A program made the position numbers and the translations under genes. This document shows positions 34,411-43,356 of a DNA stretch of 64,000 nucleotides, piece by piece (within the stretch, counting starts at the first letter, position 1; each line of letters opens with the position of its first letter). Source of the stretch: an uncultured Eubacteriales bacterium (GTDB lineage: Bacteria > Bacillota > Clostridia > Oscillospirales > CAG-272); assembly GCA_934433485.1 (NCBI GenBank), contig CAKRZR010000011.1, positions 1 through 64,000 on the forward strand. The letters are read 5' to 3'. The notes under the pieces are model-generated. The model worked only from the letters and a program-made list of their open reading frames with translations, made no database searches and was not told the DNA's origin.

Positions 34411-35724
34411 TTATTTCACGTCCGCGTCATTGAAAGGGTCGCCGCATTCCGGGCAGAACTTTGGCGGATGCGCCGGATCCTCCGGTTCCCAGCCGCACTT
34501 GTCGCAGCGATACAGCTTTTCTCCCGCCGGCTTCTTCGCGCCGCATTCGGAGCAGAATTTTCCTTTGTTGACAGCCCCACATGCGCACTTCCAACCTTCC
34601 TCCGGCTTTTTCGCACCGCATTCCGGACAGAATTTACCTGTAGCAATCGCGCCGCAGGAACATTTCCAGCCGTTCGCCGCCTTTGCCGGAGCCGAATCCC
34701 GCGCAGCGTTTTGTGTCTGCTGCCCCATGGCATAGAGATTCTGCGCATTCATGCCGCCAGCGTTCTGCGTCATATTCATGCCCATGAAGCCGACCGCCGC
34801 ACCGCCTGCGTTCCCTGCCGCCGTTTTCATCGCGTCCGCCTGCGCACCGACCAAAGTCGCCGCAGCCATGGTGGGATCGCGGTACATTGCCGCTTTCTGC
34901 GCGTCCTTGATGAGCTGTGCGTCCTCGTCCGGCAGTGTTACGGAGCCAAGTGCCACGCTGATAACACGAAGCCCTCTCGTCTTACCCCATTTTTCGGACA
35001 GTACCTCGTTCATCGCTGCTTCCAGCTCAGTGTTGTGGGAAACCAGCTGATTCGGCCGCAGCTCCATATCGGACAGCTTACCGAACGCCGGCTGCAGGGC
35101 GCTGATGAATTCCGTTTTCAGCGTGCTGTCCAGTTCAGAGCGATCGTAGGTATTCGCCACGTTGCCGCAGACATTGGAGTAGAACAGCAGCGGATCCGCG
35201 ATCTGGTAGGAATACACGCCGTTGCAGCGCACGGACACGTCGATATCGAGCTGGATCCGGGAATCTACTACGCGGAACGGAATGGGGCTTGCCGTGCCGA
35301 ATTTGTTGTCTAAGATTTCCTTGGTATTAAAATAGTAGACGCGTTGATCCTTGCCGGTATCGCCGCCATAGGTAAAACGTTTGCCGATCTGCTTGAAGGT
35401 CGCTTTGATCGCTTCGCCGAGGCTGCCTGTGAAAATGGACGGTTCGGTTGAGGTGTCGTATGTAAACTCACCCGGTTCCGCACAAACCTCCACGATCTTG
35501 CCTTGCTCCACAATGATCATGCACTGACCGTCCGCAACCGCGATGCCGGAGCCGTTTGAGATGATGTTGTCCTCACCTCTCGTGTTAGACGAGCGACCGG
35601 AGGTGCGTTTTCTGCCTTTTACGACAAGAATATTGTTGTCAATCGCGTCGCAATAGAATAATTCTTTCCATTGATCGGCAAGCACGCCGCCTACCGCTCC
35701 AAGTCCCGCTTTGATAAGTCCCAT
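34411..35724 (-). CDS. SPFH-domain protein with C-terminal zinc ribbons, YdjI-like
   Basis: About 437 residues. The N-terminus MGLIKAGLGAVGGVLADQWKE and the SPFH body are typical of YdjI/virion-core-like proteins (FNTKEILDNKFGT, DIDVSVRCNGVYSYQIADPLLFY, NTELEAAMNEVLSEKWG). The tail holds repeated zinc ribbons (CSCGAI...CPECGAKKP, CACGAV...CSECGAKKP, CDKCGW...CPECGDPF). Start chosen at 35724 after AGGGAG; the 24 codons upstream lack support. SPFH proteins oligomerise on membranes; a role in envelope stress with the two downstream genes is inferred from the B. subtilis ydj operon. Confidence 0.85.
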   Translation of the reverse strand: MGLIKAGLGAVGGVLADQWKELFYCDAIDNNILVVKGRKRTSGRSSNTRGEDNIISNGSGIAVADGQCMIIVEQGKIVEVCAEPGEFTYDTSTEPSIFTGSLGEAIKATFKQIGKRFTYGGDTGKDQRVYYFNTKEILDNKFGTASPIPFRVVDSRIQLDIDVSVRCNGVYSYQIADPLLFYSNVCGNVANTYDRSELDSTLKTEFISALQPAFGKLSDMELRPNQLVSHNTELEAAMNEVLSEKWGKTRGLRVISVALGSVTLPDEDAQLIKDAQKAAMYRDPTMAAATLVGAQADAMKTAAGNAGGAAVGFMGMNMTQNAGGMNAQNLYAMGQQTQNAARDSAPAKAANGWKCSCGAIATGKFCPECGAKKPEEGWKCACGAVNKGKFCSECGAKKPAGEKLYRCDKCGWEPEDPAHPPKFCPECGDPFNDADVK

Positions 35725-35794
35725 ACTGTTTACTCCCTTCAGTTTCTTGAAGGAGCTGACATGACGCCGCTCCGTTCTATGCGTATTTTTTATC

Positions 35795-35823
35795 ATTATA
35801 GCATATCCGTTCCATCAAAACAA
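35795..35823 (-). promoter_or_regulatory. Promoter of the YdjI-YdjG-YdjH-like operon
   Basis: Minus strand: TTGTTT (35823-35818), 17-nt spacer, TATAAT (35800-35795), with TATGC before the -10. Confidence 0.75.
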
Positions 35824-35894
35824 GCCATGCGGCAGAGTTTTCTTGAAATCTCATGGAATTCTAACCATATCCGCCATCCATGCAGTAAAACGGG

Positions 35895-35923
35895 TTGTTT
35901 TTACGCGCGGCATATGCTATAAT
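35895..35923 (+). promoter_or_regulatory. Promoter of the SGNH hydrolase gene
   Basis: TTGTTT (35895-35900), 17-nt spacer, TATAAT (35918-35923), with TATGC before the -10. It is nearly a mirror of the divergent promoter at 35795-35823. Confidence 0.78.
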
Positions 35924-35978
35924 ACAGGCAGGCAATGCGCTATGACAACACTGACAGAACAGAAAGGATAAATGGATT

Positions 35979-36659
35979 ATGGAATTGTGGCAGAAGTATC
36001 AGCTGGAAAAAACGTCCCGCACCAAAGAAGGGATTGAATGGAGTTCCTATTACGCATACAATGCGCCGGATGACACATCCCCGCGCGTATTTCTCATCGG
36101 CGACTCGATTTGCTACAGCTATCAGGACGCTGTCCGGAGAAATCTGGAGGGCAAAGTCAATGTAAGCTATTGGGCGTCCTCCAAATGCGTGACCGATCCG
36201 ATGTATCTGCGTCATCTTGATTTCTTCATGGATCAAAACAAATACGATCTCATCACGTTCAACAATGGTCTGCATTCTCTTCATACGGACCGCGCGGAGT
36301 GGGAAACGGCGTACCGCAACACAGTCGAATATCTGCACGCGAAAGCACCGCGCACGAGAATCTCCATCACCCTCTGCACGCCCCTGCAGGAGGAGCCGTA
36401 CAACGCAATCTCTGCTTCCCTGAACGAATATGCGAAAAAGCTGGCGGCGGAATGCGGATATCCGATTCTTGATCTCTATATGCCGATGGACTCCCTCGAC
36501 CGAAGTGTATATTGGTCGGATCTTTACCACTTCAAAGCAGAGGCAATCGGAATCCAGGCAAAGACAATCGCGGAGCATGTGCTTGGCAGACTGGAGACGG
36601 TATCGGGCAGTGTGTCCCACGCGTCCACGGCAACAGGACCGTCCGGCAGAATCGACTGA
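35979..36659 (+). CDS. SGNH/GDSL-family hydrolase
   Basis: A 226-residue cytosolic SGNH-fold protein. FLIGDSICYSY holds the nucleophile Ser of block I (GDS), TFNNGLHSLH provides the oxyanion-hole Asn of block III, and SDLYHFKAEA provides the Asp/His of block V. The substrate is unknown; family members are esterases, lipases or carbohydrate deacetylases. There is no signal peptide. AAAGGA precedes the ATG. The gene is followed by the HerA-like ATPase gene 22 nt later in a probable operon. Confidence 0.82.
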   Translation: MELWQKYQLEKTSRTKEGIEWSSYYAYNAPDDTSPRVFLIGDSICYSYQDAVRRNLEGKVNVSYWASSKCVTDPMYLRHLDFFMDQNKYDLITFNNGLHSLHTDRAEWETAYRNTVEYLHAKAPRTRISITLCTPLQEEPYNAISASLNEYAKKLAAECGYPILDLYMPMDSLDRSVYWSDLYHFKAEAIGIQAKTIAEHVLGRLETVSGSVSHASTATGPSGRID

Positions 36660-36681
36660 TCCACAGAAAGGAACAAACGCT

Positions 36682-38229
36682 ATGTACAACGAAGGCAAGC
36701 TCTATCTCGGGCTGGCAGAGGGAGGCAGCACCCCGGAGCACGTGTATCTCCCGCTCTCCCATGCAAATAGACACGGGCTGATCGCAGGCGCGTCCGGTAC
36801 CGGGAAAACGATCACAATGAAGGTCATGGCGGAATCGTTCTCCGCGGCCGGCGTTCCCGTCTTTCTCTGCGACGTCAAGGGGGATGTATCCGGTATCTGT
36901 GTGCCCGGAGAGGACAATGCCGGTATGCAGAAGCGGATTGACCGGTTCGGGATCCGGGATACATTCCGGTATCGCGCGTATCCGACGGTGTTTTACGATC
37001 TCTATGGCAAAAAAGGACATCCGGTGCGCGCGACTGTCTCTGATCTCGGTCCTTCCATTCTTGCGCGGATTCTCGGACTGACGGAGATCCAGGAGGGTGT
37101 GCTGAACGCAGTATTCCGGATCGCGGATGACCATGACCTGACCCTTATTGACATGAAGGATCTGCGCGCGGTACTTCAGTATGTGGCTGCGCATCGTACG
37201 GAATATACCGAGCGGTACGGCAATATGGCGCCGCAGAGTCTTGGTGCGATCACCCGGGCACTGCTGCCGCTGGAAAACGAGGGCGGTGATGTGTTTTTCG
37301 GCGAACCGGCACTCGATATCCACGACTGGCTCCGCACCGCGCCGGATGGACGGGGATACATAAACGTGCTACACTGTGCGGAGCTGATCCGATCCCCGAA
37401 ATTGTATGCGGCGTTTTTATTATGGATGCTGGCGGAGTTATTTGAGGTTCTGCCTGAGGTCGGAGATCTCGATAAGCCCAGGCTCGTGTTCTTCTTTGAT
37501 GAAGCGCATATACTGTTCACGGACGCGCCTAAGGCTCTTGTCACCCGGATCGAACAGACTGTCAAGCTAATCCGCTCCAAAGGTGTTGGAATCTACTTTG
37601 TCACACAATCGCCGTCCGATATTCCGGATCCGGTACTAGCGCAGCTCTCCAATCGGGTACAACATGCGCTTCGGGCGTATACTCCCGCGGAACAGAAGGC
37701 GGTACGCGCGGCGGCGCAGTCCTTTCGACCGAATCCGGCGTTCCGCACCGAGGACGAAATTCTGAAACTCGGCACCGGGATCGCGCTCACATCCTTTCTG
37801 GACAGCGACGGCATTCCGCAGATAGTCGAAAAAACGGCGATCCTCTGCCCGGAAAGCCGCATGGCGTCGGCGACCGACGCGGAAGTGGCAGACTGTATGC
37901 GTTCCTCACCGGTATTCGGAAAATACGACCGCACAGTAGACAATGTGAGCGCTTATGAGCTGCTGGAAAAGCAGGTCAAGGAAGACGCGGCACAGGCGGA
38001 GCTGGAAGCGGAACGCGCAGCTCTGGAGGCGGAAAAGGAAAAACTCCAGAAGGAAAAGGAGAAAGCAGAGGCTGCCGCCGCGAAAAAAGCCGAGCGCGAG
38101 GAAGAGAAAAAGCGCGCGACAAAGGAGCGACAGGCCGAACGGCGCAGGAGCAAGATCGAATCCCAACTTATCCAGGCGGGCGGACAAATGCTCAAGCGGG
38201 GACTTCTCGGAATTCTGAAGCGGAAATAA
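36682..38229 (+). CDS. HerA-like ATPase (DUF853 / YjgR family)
   Basis: A 515-residue P-loop ATPase. GASGTGKTITMKVMAESF is Walker A near the N-terminus (about residue 38-45), FFFDEAHILF is Walker B, and the RIEQTVKLIRSKGVGIYFVTQ stretch carries the sensor residue. Family members resemble the FtsK/HerA DNA translocase group, function uncertain. Residues ~430-490 form a Glu/Lys/Ala-rich coiled coil, and the tail is basic. The ATG at 36682 has AAGGA upstream; the open frame runs back into the SGNH gene in another frame without meaning. Confidence 0.85.
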   Translation: MYNEGKLYLGLAEGGSTPEHVYLPLSHANRHGLIAGASGTGKTITMKVMAESFSAAGVPVFLCDVKGDVSGICVPGEDNAGMQKRIDRFGIRDTFRYRAYPTVFYDLYGKKGHPVRATVSDLGPSILARILGLTEIQEGVLNAVFRIADDHDLTLIDMKDLRAVLQYVAAHRTEYTERYGNMAPQSLGAITRALLPLENEGGDVFFGEPALDIHDWLRTAPDGRGYINVLHCAELIRSPKLYAAFLLWMLAELFEVLPEVGDLDKPRLVFFFDEAHILFTDAPKALVTRIEQTVKLIRSKGVGIYFVTQSPSDIPDPVLAQLSNRVQHALRAYTPAEQKAVRAAAQSFRPNPAFRTEDEILKLGTGIALTSFLDSDGIPQIVEKTAILCPESRMASATDAEVADCMRSSPVFGKYDRTVDNVSAYELLEKQVKEDAAQAELEAERAALEAEKEKLQKEKEKAEAAAAKKAEREEEKKRATKERQAERRRSKIESQLIQAGGQMLKRGLLGILKRK

Positions 38230-38240
38230 GGAAACATATC

Positions 38241-38651
38241 ATGAAAAAGCGTGACCTTTTCCTCGCGGTATCCTTTTGTGTTTTCGGCGGCGCTCTTGTG
38301 ATCTTGGCGTTTTTCATGGGCATTGCCACAACCTCCGGCAAACGGCTCACCGCGCTTGGCTTACTGTTTCTGTTCAACGGTTTTCGCGGCATTTCGCAGT
38401 ACCGCGCCGGGCGGTTTCCGGAGAACGTGACAATCCCGGCGCAAAACACGACGCTGCCAATGTCGCTGCGGGTTTGTCGGATCGTGCAATACAATCTTGC
38501 GTTTACCGTGCTGCTTGTTGTCCTCATCGACACACTTTCATCAGCGGATCTGCGTACACCGATCCTGCGCCTTGGAGGACTGTTGATCCTATCGCTTGCA
38601 GTGACGGAGATTCTCACGCGAAAACAGTTCCAAAACGATCAAACGGAATAA
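38241..38651 (+). CDS. Small integral membrane protein, unknown function
   Basis: A 136-residue protein with about four hydrophobic segments: residues ~7-28, ~35-45 (weak), ~82-98 and ~108-125. A short polar loop (RAGRFPENVTIPAQNTT) separates the halves. I do not recognise a family. It starts 12 nt after the HerA-like gene, so co-transcription with it and the SGNH gene is likely. Confidence 0.6.
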   Translation: MKKRDLFLAVSFCVFGGALVILAFFMGIATTSGKRLTALGLLFLFNGFRGISQYRAGRFPENVTIPAQNTTLPMSLRVCRIVQYNLAFTVLLVVLIDTLSSADLRTPILRLGGLLILSLAVTEILTRKQFQNDQTE

Positions 38652-38657
38652 AGCAGA

Positions 38658-38690
38658 GGGGAATGCTTCGCGTGGCATGGAGCATTCCCC
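38658..38690 (+). terminator. Probable terminator hairpin
   Basis: GGGGAATGCT and AGCATTCCCC form a 10-bp stem just after the small membrane-protein gene; the following tract is only weakly T-rich. Confidence 0.55.
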
Positions 38691-38826
38691 CTGTATATTA
38701 TCCCTCCATTCCCTCAAAAAAAAACAGAATTTTCCCCGCATTTTCACCGAATCAAATCCAGTTTGTGCGACTATATAGGTGAATCGGGCTTCTACCATGG
38801 AGCCGTTTCATGGAGGTATTTTAGAA

Positions 38827-40437
38827 ATGCAGCTCAAGGAGCCTGACAAAATGATGAAAGCACTGTTCGCGGCTGCACTGCGCCTGTCCGGTAGCTGGCA
38901 GGACGCGGAGGAGCTGACCTCGGAGGTATTGCTGGCGGCGGTTGCGTATCCCGGTGAGACGGAAAACCAATCCGCGTGGATGTATACCGTTCTGCGCCGT
39001 CGGTTTTACGACAAACTGCGGCGGAAATACAGGCACACGAACGTTTCTCTGGATACGGTTCCGGAGCCGTCGTGGGATCCGTTTGCAGACACCGTTGGTC
39101 GTCCGGGGGAAGCAGAGATACGGCGAGAGGTGGCGTATCTCTCCGACAGACTGCGGGAGGTGATCGTCCGCCACTATTTCTATGGAGAAAAGGTGCGCGA
39201 CATTGCCGGAGAAATGGCTCTGCCCGCGGGAACCGTTATGCGCCGTTTGTCCGAGGGACGCGAACAGATGCGGAAAGGAATGGAAAATATGGAAGCGTAT
39301 ACGAAACAAAGCTATGCGCCGGAGCGGCTGGATGTATCCTGCAGCGGCACGCCTGGACTGTACGATGAGCCGTGGTCCCTTGTGGCGGACGATTTGCTGC
39401 GGCAGAACATCTGCATTGCCGCTTACGACAAGCCTGTCACGCCGGTAGAGATCGCACGGATGCTTGGGATCCCTGCCGCGTATGTGGAGGATGCCTGCGA
39501 CCGTCTCATCAAGGGAGAATTGCTTACACATCGGGGAAACCGGGTATGCACAGATTTCATGATCACAACACCGGTGGAAATGTTAGACCGCGCCAAGATG
39601 ACAGCACAGCTGCTTTCCCCGCATTTTTCCACGTTATGGGAAATTGTCGCACAGGGACTGGACACAGTACGTGCAATGCCCTCTCTGGCAGGATTTACGG
39701 AAGCCGAACGAGAAAAATGTGTGCTGTACGCGGCGTTTGAGGTTTTGTCCTGCGGCGTATACAGCGCGCTGCATCGGCTTGTTCCCGGTGAGGATGTGTT
39801 TCCGCAGCGACCGGACGGCGGCAGCTGGATCGCGCACGGAATACGTTACTGTACAGGCACAAGCGACACTATTTTTACAGAGCTTGCACATTGGTGTTAT
39901 GGTGGGAGACGAGAGGCGCGGTTTTCGGGCATTCTCGGCGTCCGCTCCTTTCGCCTGTATGTTTACGACGCGCCGCCGGAGCAGAATCGGTATCAGCGCG
40001 GAGAGGTACCGATCACGGATGAGGAGCTGTGCATGGTGCTGTACCTCCTTCATGCCGGGATCCCGCCGCACGCCGTCGCTGCTGATCCTCTGCCTCTGCG
40101 CGCGATTCCGCATCTTGCCCACTGCGGGATCCTCCGGTACGAAAACGACCGTCCTACAGTGGATATCCCGGTGCTTTCCGGCGCGGATTATGCCGCTCTC
40201 ACAGAGATTTGCAAAGATAGTGCCGCTCTGTTTGCAGACGCGCTTGTGACAGTTTTGTCCGACTGTCTGGAGGATTTGGCGATTCCTGTGCCTGCGCATC
40301 TGAGAGAAAGGATCACACCTGTTCGCCGCTACGCGTTTTCCCATATCCCGGTCGTCCTTCTGCGAGAAGCGGATGCGAGAGGGCTATATCCGATGTCCGC
40401 CGGGAAGCCGCCGATGCTGCTTGTCGTGGAAAAATAG
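38827..40437 (+). CDS. ECF-type RNA polymerase sigma factor with long C-terminal extension
   Basis: A 536-residue protein. Residues ~5-60 are sigma region 2-like (LRLSGSWQDAEELTSEVLLAAVAYPGE, then SAWMYTVLRRRFYDKLRRK, the promoter -10-binding surface). Residues ~97-150 are sigma region 4-like (LSDRLREVIVRHYFYGEKVRDIA...AGTVMRRLSEGREQMRKGM). This is a complete ECF sigma factor. It is followed by ~380 extra residues: a probable winged helix (~185-245, TPVEIARMLGIPAAYVEDACDRLIKGELLTHRG) and an unrecognised domain ending HIPVVLLREADARGLYPM. No anti-sigma gene is adjacent. GGAGG lies ten bases before the ATG. Confidence 0.75.
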   Translation: MQLKEPDKMMKALFAAALRLSGSWQDAEELTSEVLLAAVAYPGETENQSAWMYTVLRRRFYDKLRRKYRHTNVSLDTVPEPSWDPFADTVGRPGEAEIRREVAYLSDRLREVIVRHYFYGEKVRDIAGEMALPAGTVMRRLSEGREQMRKGMENMEAYTKQSYAPERLDVSCSGTPGLYDEPWSLVADDLLRQNICIAAYDKPVTPVEIARMLGIPAAYVEDACDRLIKGELLTHRGNRVCTDFMITTPVEMLDRAKMTAQLLSPHFSTLWEIVAQGLDTVRAMPSLAGFTEAEREKCVLYAAFEVLSCGVYSALHRLVPGEDVFPQRPDGGSWIAHGIRYCTGTSDTIFTELAHWCYGGRREARFSGILGVRSFRLYVYDAPPEQNRYQRGEVPITDEELCMVLYLLHAGIPPHAVAADPLPLRAIPHLAHCGILRYENDRPTVDIPVLSGADYAALTEICKDSAALFADALVTVLSDCLEDLAIPVPAHLRERITPVRRYAFSHIPVVLLREADARGLYPMSAGKPPMLLVVEK

Positions 40438-40455
40438 TTTCTGTGTGACCATCGC

Positions 40456-40499
40456 AAAACGCCGTCTGCTCCGGGTTTCTCCGAAGCAGGCGGCGTTTT
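40456..40499. terminator. Bidirectional terminator between the sigma-factor gene and nanA
   Basis: AAAACGCCGTCTGCT pairs with AGCAGGCGGCGTTTT (one G-U) around a 14-nt loop between converging genes. Confidence 0.88.
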
Positions 40500-40516
40500 C
40501 TTTGATTATTTATAAC

Positions 40517-41389
40517 TCAGATCAACGGCAGGACGTTTTTTTCCAGATAGTCGTACGCTTCTTTCGTGCAGTCGGTGAATGGTCTGCGGCAGGTACCGTC
40601 GCCGATGTCCATAAGCTTCAGAATCGCCTTGACGCAGGGAATCCCCCCGAATTTTCCGAATACGTCGATCGGGCGGTTCACGATGTGCTGGATCTCTCTT
40701 GCTTCCTCGATCTTTCCCGCGCGGAACAGGTTGTACATCGCGAGATATTTGTCCGCCATGTAGTTGTACGTCGAGCCAATACCGCCGGACGCACCCGCGA
40801 TCATACCGCTGAGGAACATCTCGTCAAAGCCGTTGAAGAGGATCTTGTCCGGATACGCGCGACGCATCTGCTCCATTTGGTAATAGTCGTTTGAAGTGTG
40901 TTTAATGCCGACAAACCGGTCGTCGTCCAGGAGCCGGATCAGCTGATCGCCGGACATGCTCACACCGGAGAAAAGCGGAATGTTGTACGGGAAGATCGGC
41001 AGACTGACGGCGTCACGGATGGAACGGTAGTAGTCAAGAACTTCCTCAAAATTGAATTTGTAGTAAAACGGTGCTACCGCGGACACGGCGTCATAGCCAA
41101 GCTCTTCCGCGTATTTTGCGAGAGACTGCGCCTCTCTCGGATTCGTGGAGCCGCACTGAACGATAAGGTGCACACGATCGCCGACGATCTCTTTCGTAAG
41201 CTTCATGAGACAACGGCGTTCCGCTTCGGACAATAGAAATACCTCAGCGGTGCTGCCGCATACGTAAAAGCCGTGCACACCCTTTGCAATGTTCCATTCG
41301 ATAAGTGCAGCAAGAGCGCTTTCATCGATTTCATCCCCGTTTACAAAGGGAGTGACGAGCGCGGGATAAATGCCGGAAAAATCTTTCAT
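40517..41389 (-). CDS. nanA: N-acetylneuraminate lyase
   Basis: A 290-residue class I aldolase of the DapA/NanA family that splits sialic acid into N-acetylmannosamine and pyruvate. The Schiff-base Lys is in GIKHTS (about residue 164) and the catalytic Tyr in FPYNIP. GSTAE replaces the usual GSTGE carboxylate loop. YQMEQMRRAYPDKILFNGFDEMFLSG and GGIGSTYNYMADKY follow NanA rather than DapA. No other nan genes are visible next to it, though its promoter element recurs before the oxidoreductase at 49643-50689. Confidence 0.9.
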   Translation of the reverse strand: MKDFSGIYPALVTPFVNGDEIDESALAALIEWNIAKGVHGFYVCGSTAEVFLLSEAERRCLMKLTKEIVGDRVHLIVQCGSTNPREAQSLAKYAEELGYDAVSAVAPFYYKFNFEEVLDYYRSIRDAVSLPIFPYNIPLFSGVSMSGDQLIRLLDDDRFVGIKHTSNDYYQMEQMRRAYPDKILFNGFDEMFLSGMIAGASGGIGSTYNYMADKYLAMYNLFRAGKIEEAREIQHIVNRPIDVFGKFGGIPCVKAILKLMDIGDGTCRRPFTDCTKEAYDYLEKNVLPLI

Positions 41390-41436
41390 AGTGTTTTCCT
41401 TTCTCTGAATGCATTACGGAGCGGGATTCTGCCGAC

Positions 41437-41465
41437 AGTATAGCATAGTTTTGCGAAAATGTCCA
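41437..41465 (-). promoter_or_regulatory. Promoter of nanA
   Basis: Minus strand: TGGACA (41465-41460), 17-nt spacer, TATACT (41442-41437), with TATGC before it. The -10 and start region (41445-41426) match those of the Gfo/Idh/MocA gene in 19 of 20 bases. Confidence 0.7.
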
Positions 41466-41569
41466 TACCTTCTCAGGGAAAATATATATTTTTCGGGCAT
41501 TTTTTATTACAATATCTCCACCAGACGGATTCTATACCAAATCTTAATAAAAAGAAACGGAAATTGCTC

Positions 41570-41598
41570 TTGCGCGGTGCCTGTTTCTATGGTACAAT
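41570..41598 (+). promoter_or_regulatory. Promoter of the MFS transporter gene
   Basis: TTGCGC (41570-41575), 17-nt spacer, TACAAT (41593-41598), extended by TATGG. Its position rules out the longer open frame starting at 41459. Confidence 0.65.
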
Positions 41599-41632
41599 AC
41601 TACTATCCGAAAACAGAGGACTGCTATCTACT

Positions 41633-43219
41633 ATGAAACTGAACAACAAACGCACCATCTTCGTCGGTTTTGCTTTCTTTCTCATCTGCGCGTTCTGGCA
41701 GGCATATGACGCGTTGATCCCAAAGATTCTGACCGACAAATTCGGCATGAACCAGGTCTGGTCCGGCTTTATCATGGCGCTGGACAACATACTCGCGATT
41801 TTTCTTCTGCCACTGTTCGGCTCCCTCTCCGACCGCTGCAAGAGCACTCGCGGACGTCGGACCCCGTTTATTATCATCGGTACGCTCGCGGCAGCGCTCT
41901 GCTTTATGGGACTGTCCTACATGGACAACCTGCAGCTTGCGAAGCTCACGGAAATCAAGGCGGTCACGGATACAGAATCCTCTGCCGAAAGGGACGCTGC
42001 CCTGCGTGCGTTGTACAGCGCGGACTACGATATGGGGAAAGTACCGACATCCCCTATGGAAAGCGGTGCCGCCGCGGATCAGTCTCTCGCGAACATATAC
42101 GGCGACGCAGATACCTTTGTCGAAACCGTGAACGAGAAAACCGTAGAAAACACCTCCGAATGGATCGTCAAGGCGCGGCAGGCGTACGCTTGGCGGAAAA
42201 CTGTCGAATCCCCAGGTACATTGGCCGGTTTTATCGTCATTCTCATGGCGGTGCTGCTCTCTATGTCTACATTCCGTTCTCCCGCCGTAGCGCTGATGCC
42301 GGATGTCACACAAAAACCGCTGCGCTCCAAGGCGAACGCGATCATCAACCTGATGGGTTCTGCGGGCGGCATTCTGGTGCTCGTGCTGGGGATTGTGTTT
42401 GGTACAGGCAAAAGCGAGAACACACTCATGGCATACACGCCGTTCTTCTGTGTGATCGCCGGGATCATGCTGGTCTCCCTGGGCATATTCGTTTGCACTG
42501 TCCGCGAGGTTCCGTGGGCAAAGGAGGCAGCAAAAGTCAACGACGCCCTGGATGCACAGGCAGAAACAGCGGAAAGAAGCACCGCAACACAGGGGCATTT
42601 GTCCGCCGGGGAGAAAAAATCGCTGCTATTCATCCTTGCCTCCGTGGTGCTCTGGTACATGGGCTACAACGCGGTGACAAGCAAATACTCCGTATACGCC
42701 GGCGAGGTGCTTGGTCTGGACTTCAACCTCACCATGATCATCGCGCAGGCGGCGGCGATCCTTTCCTATATCCCGGTCGGAATCCTTTCACAGAAATTCG
42801 GACGCAAGAGAATGATCCTCTGCGGTGTTGTCTTTCTCGGCGTCTCCTTTGGTTCTGCTGCGTTCTTACGCGCAGGCAGCAATATCTGGCTGATGAACGC
42901 TCTGTTTGCGCTCGCCGGGATCGGTTGGGCGACCATCAACGTCAACAGCTATCCAATGGTGGTCGAGATGGCGAAAAGCGGCGATGTCGGCAAATATACT
43001 GGCTTTTACTACATGGCAAGCATGGCGGCACAGATCGCGACCCCGATCCTCTCCGGCGTTTTTCTGACCTACGTTGGCATGACCACGCTCTTCCCATACG
43101 CGGCTGTCTTTGTGTGTCTCGCGTTCCTGACGATGCTCTGTGTTCACCATGGAGACGCGCCGCGTAACACGGATGACAAGAAAGAACTGCTCGAATATCT
43201 GATCGATCCGGAGGATTGA
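41633..43219 (+). CDS. MFS transporter, GPH/SLC45-like sugar permease
   Basis: A 528-residue major facilitator with about 12 transmembrane segments. The N-terminal SFVGF-type FVGFAFFLICAFWQAYDALIPKIL and LFGSLSDRCKSTRGRRTPFIIIGT are characteristic of the glycoside-pentoside-hexuronide/SLC45 group, which carries sugars with H+ or Na+. There is an unusually long hydrophilic insert (~100-190) after transmembrane segment 3. The start ATG lies 35 nt after the promoter -10. The substrate is unknown; the GDPD gene follows 137 nt later. Confidence 0.85.
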   Translation: MKLNNKRTIFVGFAFFLICAFWQAYDALIPKILTDKFGMNQVWSGFIMALDNILAIFLLPLFGSLSDRCKSTRGRRTPFIIIGTLAAALCFMGLSYMDNLQLAKLTEIKAVTDTESSAERDAALRALYSADYDMGKVPTSPMESGAAADQSLANIYGDADTFVETVNEKTVENTSEWIVKARQAYAWRKTVESPGTLAGFIVILMAVLLSMSTFRSPAVALMPDVTQKPLRSKANAIINLMGSAGGILVLVLGIVFGTGKSENTLMAYTPFFCVIAGIMLVSLGIFVCTVREVPWAKEAAKVNDALDAQAETAERSTATQGHLSAGEKKSLLFILASVVLWYMGYNAVTSKYSVYAGEVLGLDFNLTMIIAQAAAILSYIPVGILSQKFGRKRMILCGVVFLGVSFGSAAFLRAGSNIWLMNALFALAGIGWATINVNSYPMVVEMAKSGDVGKYTGFYYMASMAAQIATPILSGVFLTYVGMTTLFPYAAVFVCLAFLTMLCVHHGDAPRNTDDKKELLEYLIDPED

Positions 43220-43356
43220 CGGATAGCATGCGGATACTATGTCGCTTGCATCGACCATTTGTATATCTCACATGTATATTCCATGGAATACCGGCAGATA
43301 AAAATAAGGAGTGCATCCGCACCGTACACATATATCAAAGAAACCGAGGAAACAAA

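Noticed and set aside
38715..38725. Poly-A tract near the sigma-factor gene as a mobile-element target
   Set aside because: A single homopolymer run of nine A without flanking repeats; it is not evidence of insertion.
41459..41632. Longer N-terminus of the MFS transporter from 41459
   Set aside because: A good promoter lies inside that stretch and the first transmembrane signature starts only after the ATG at 41633.
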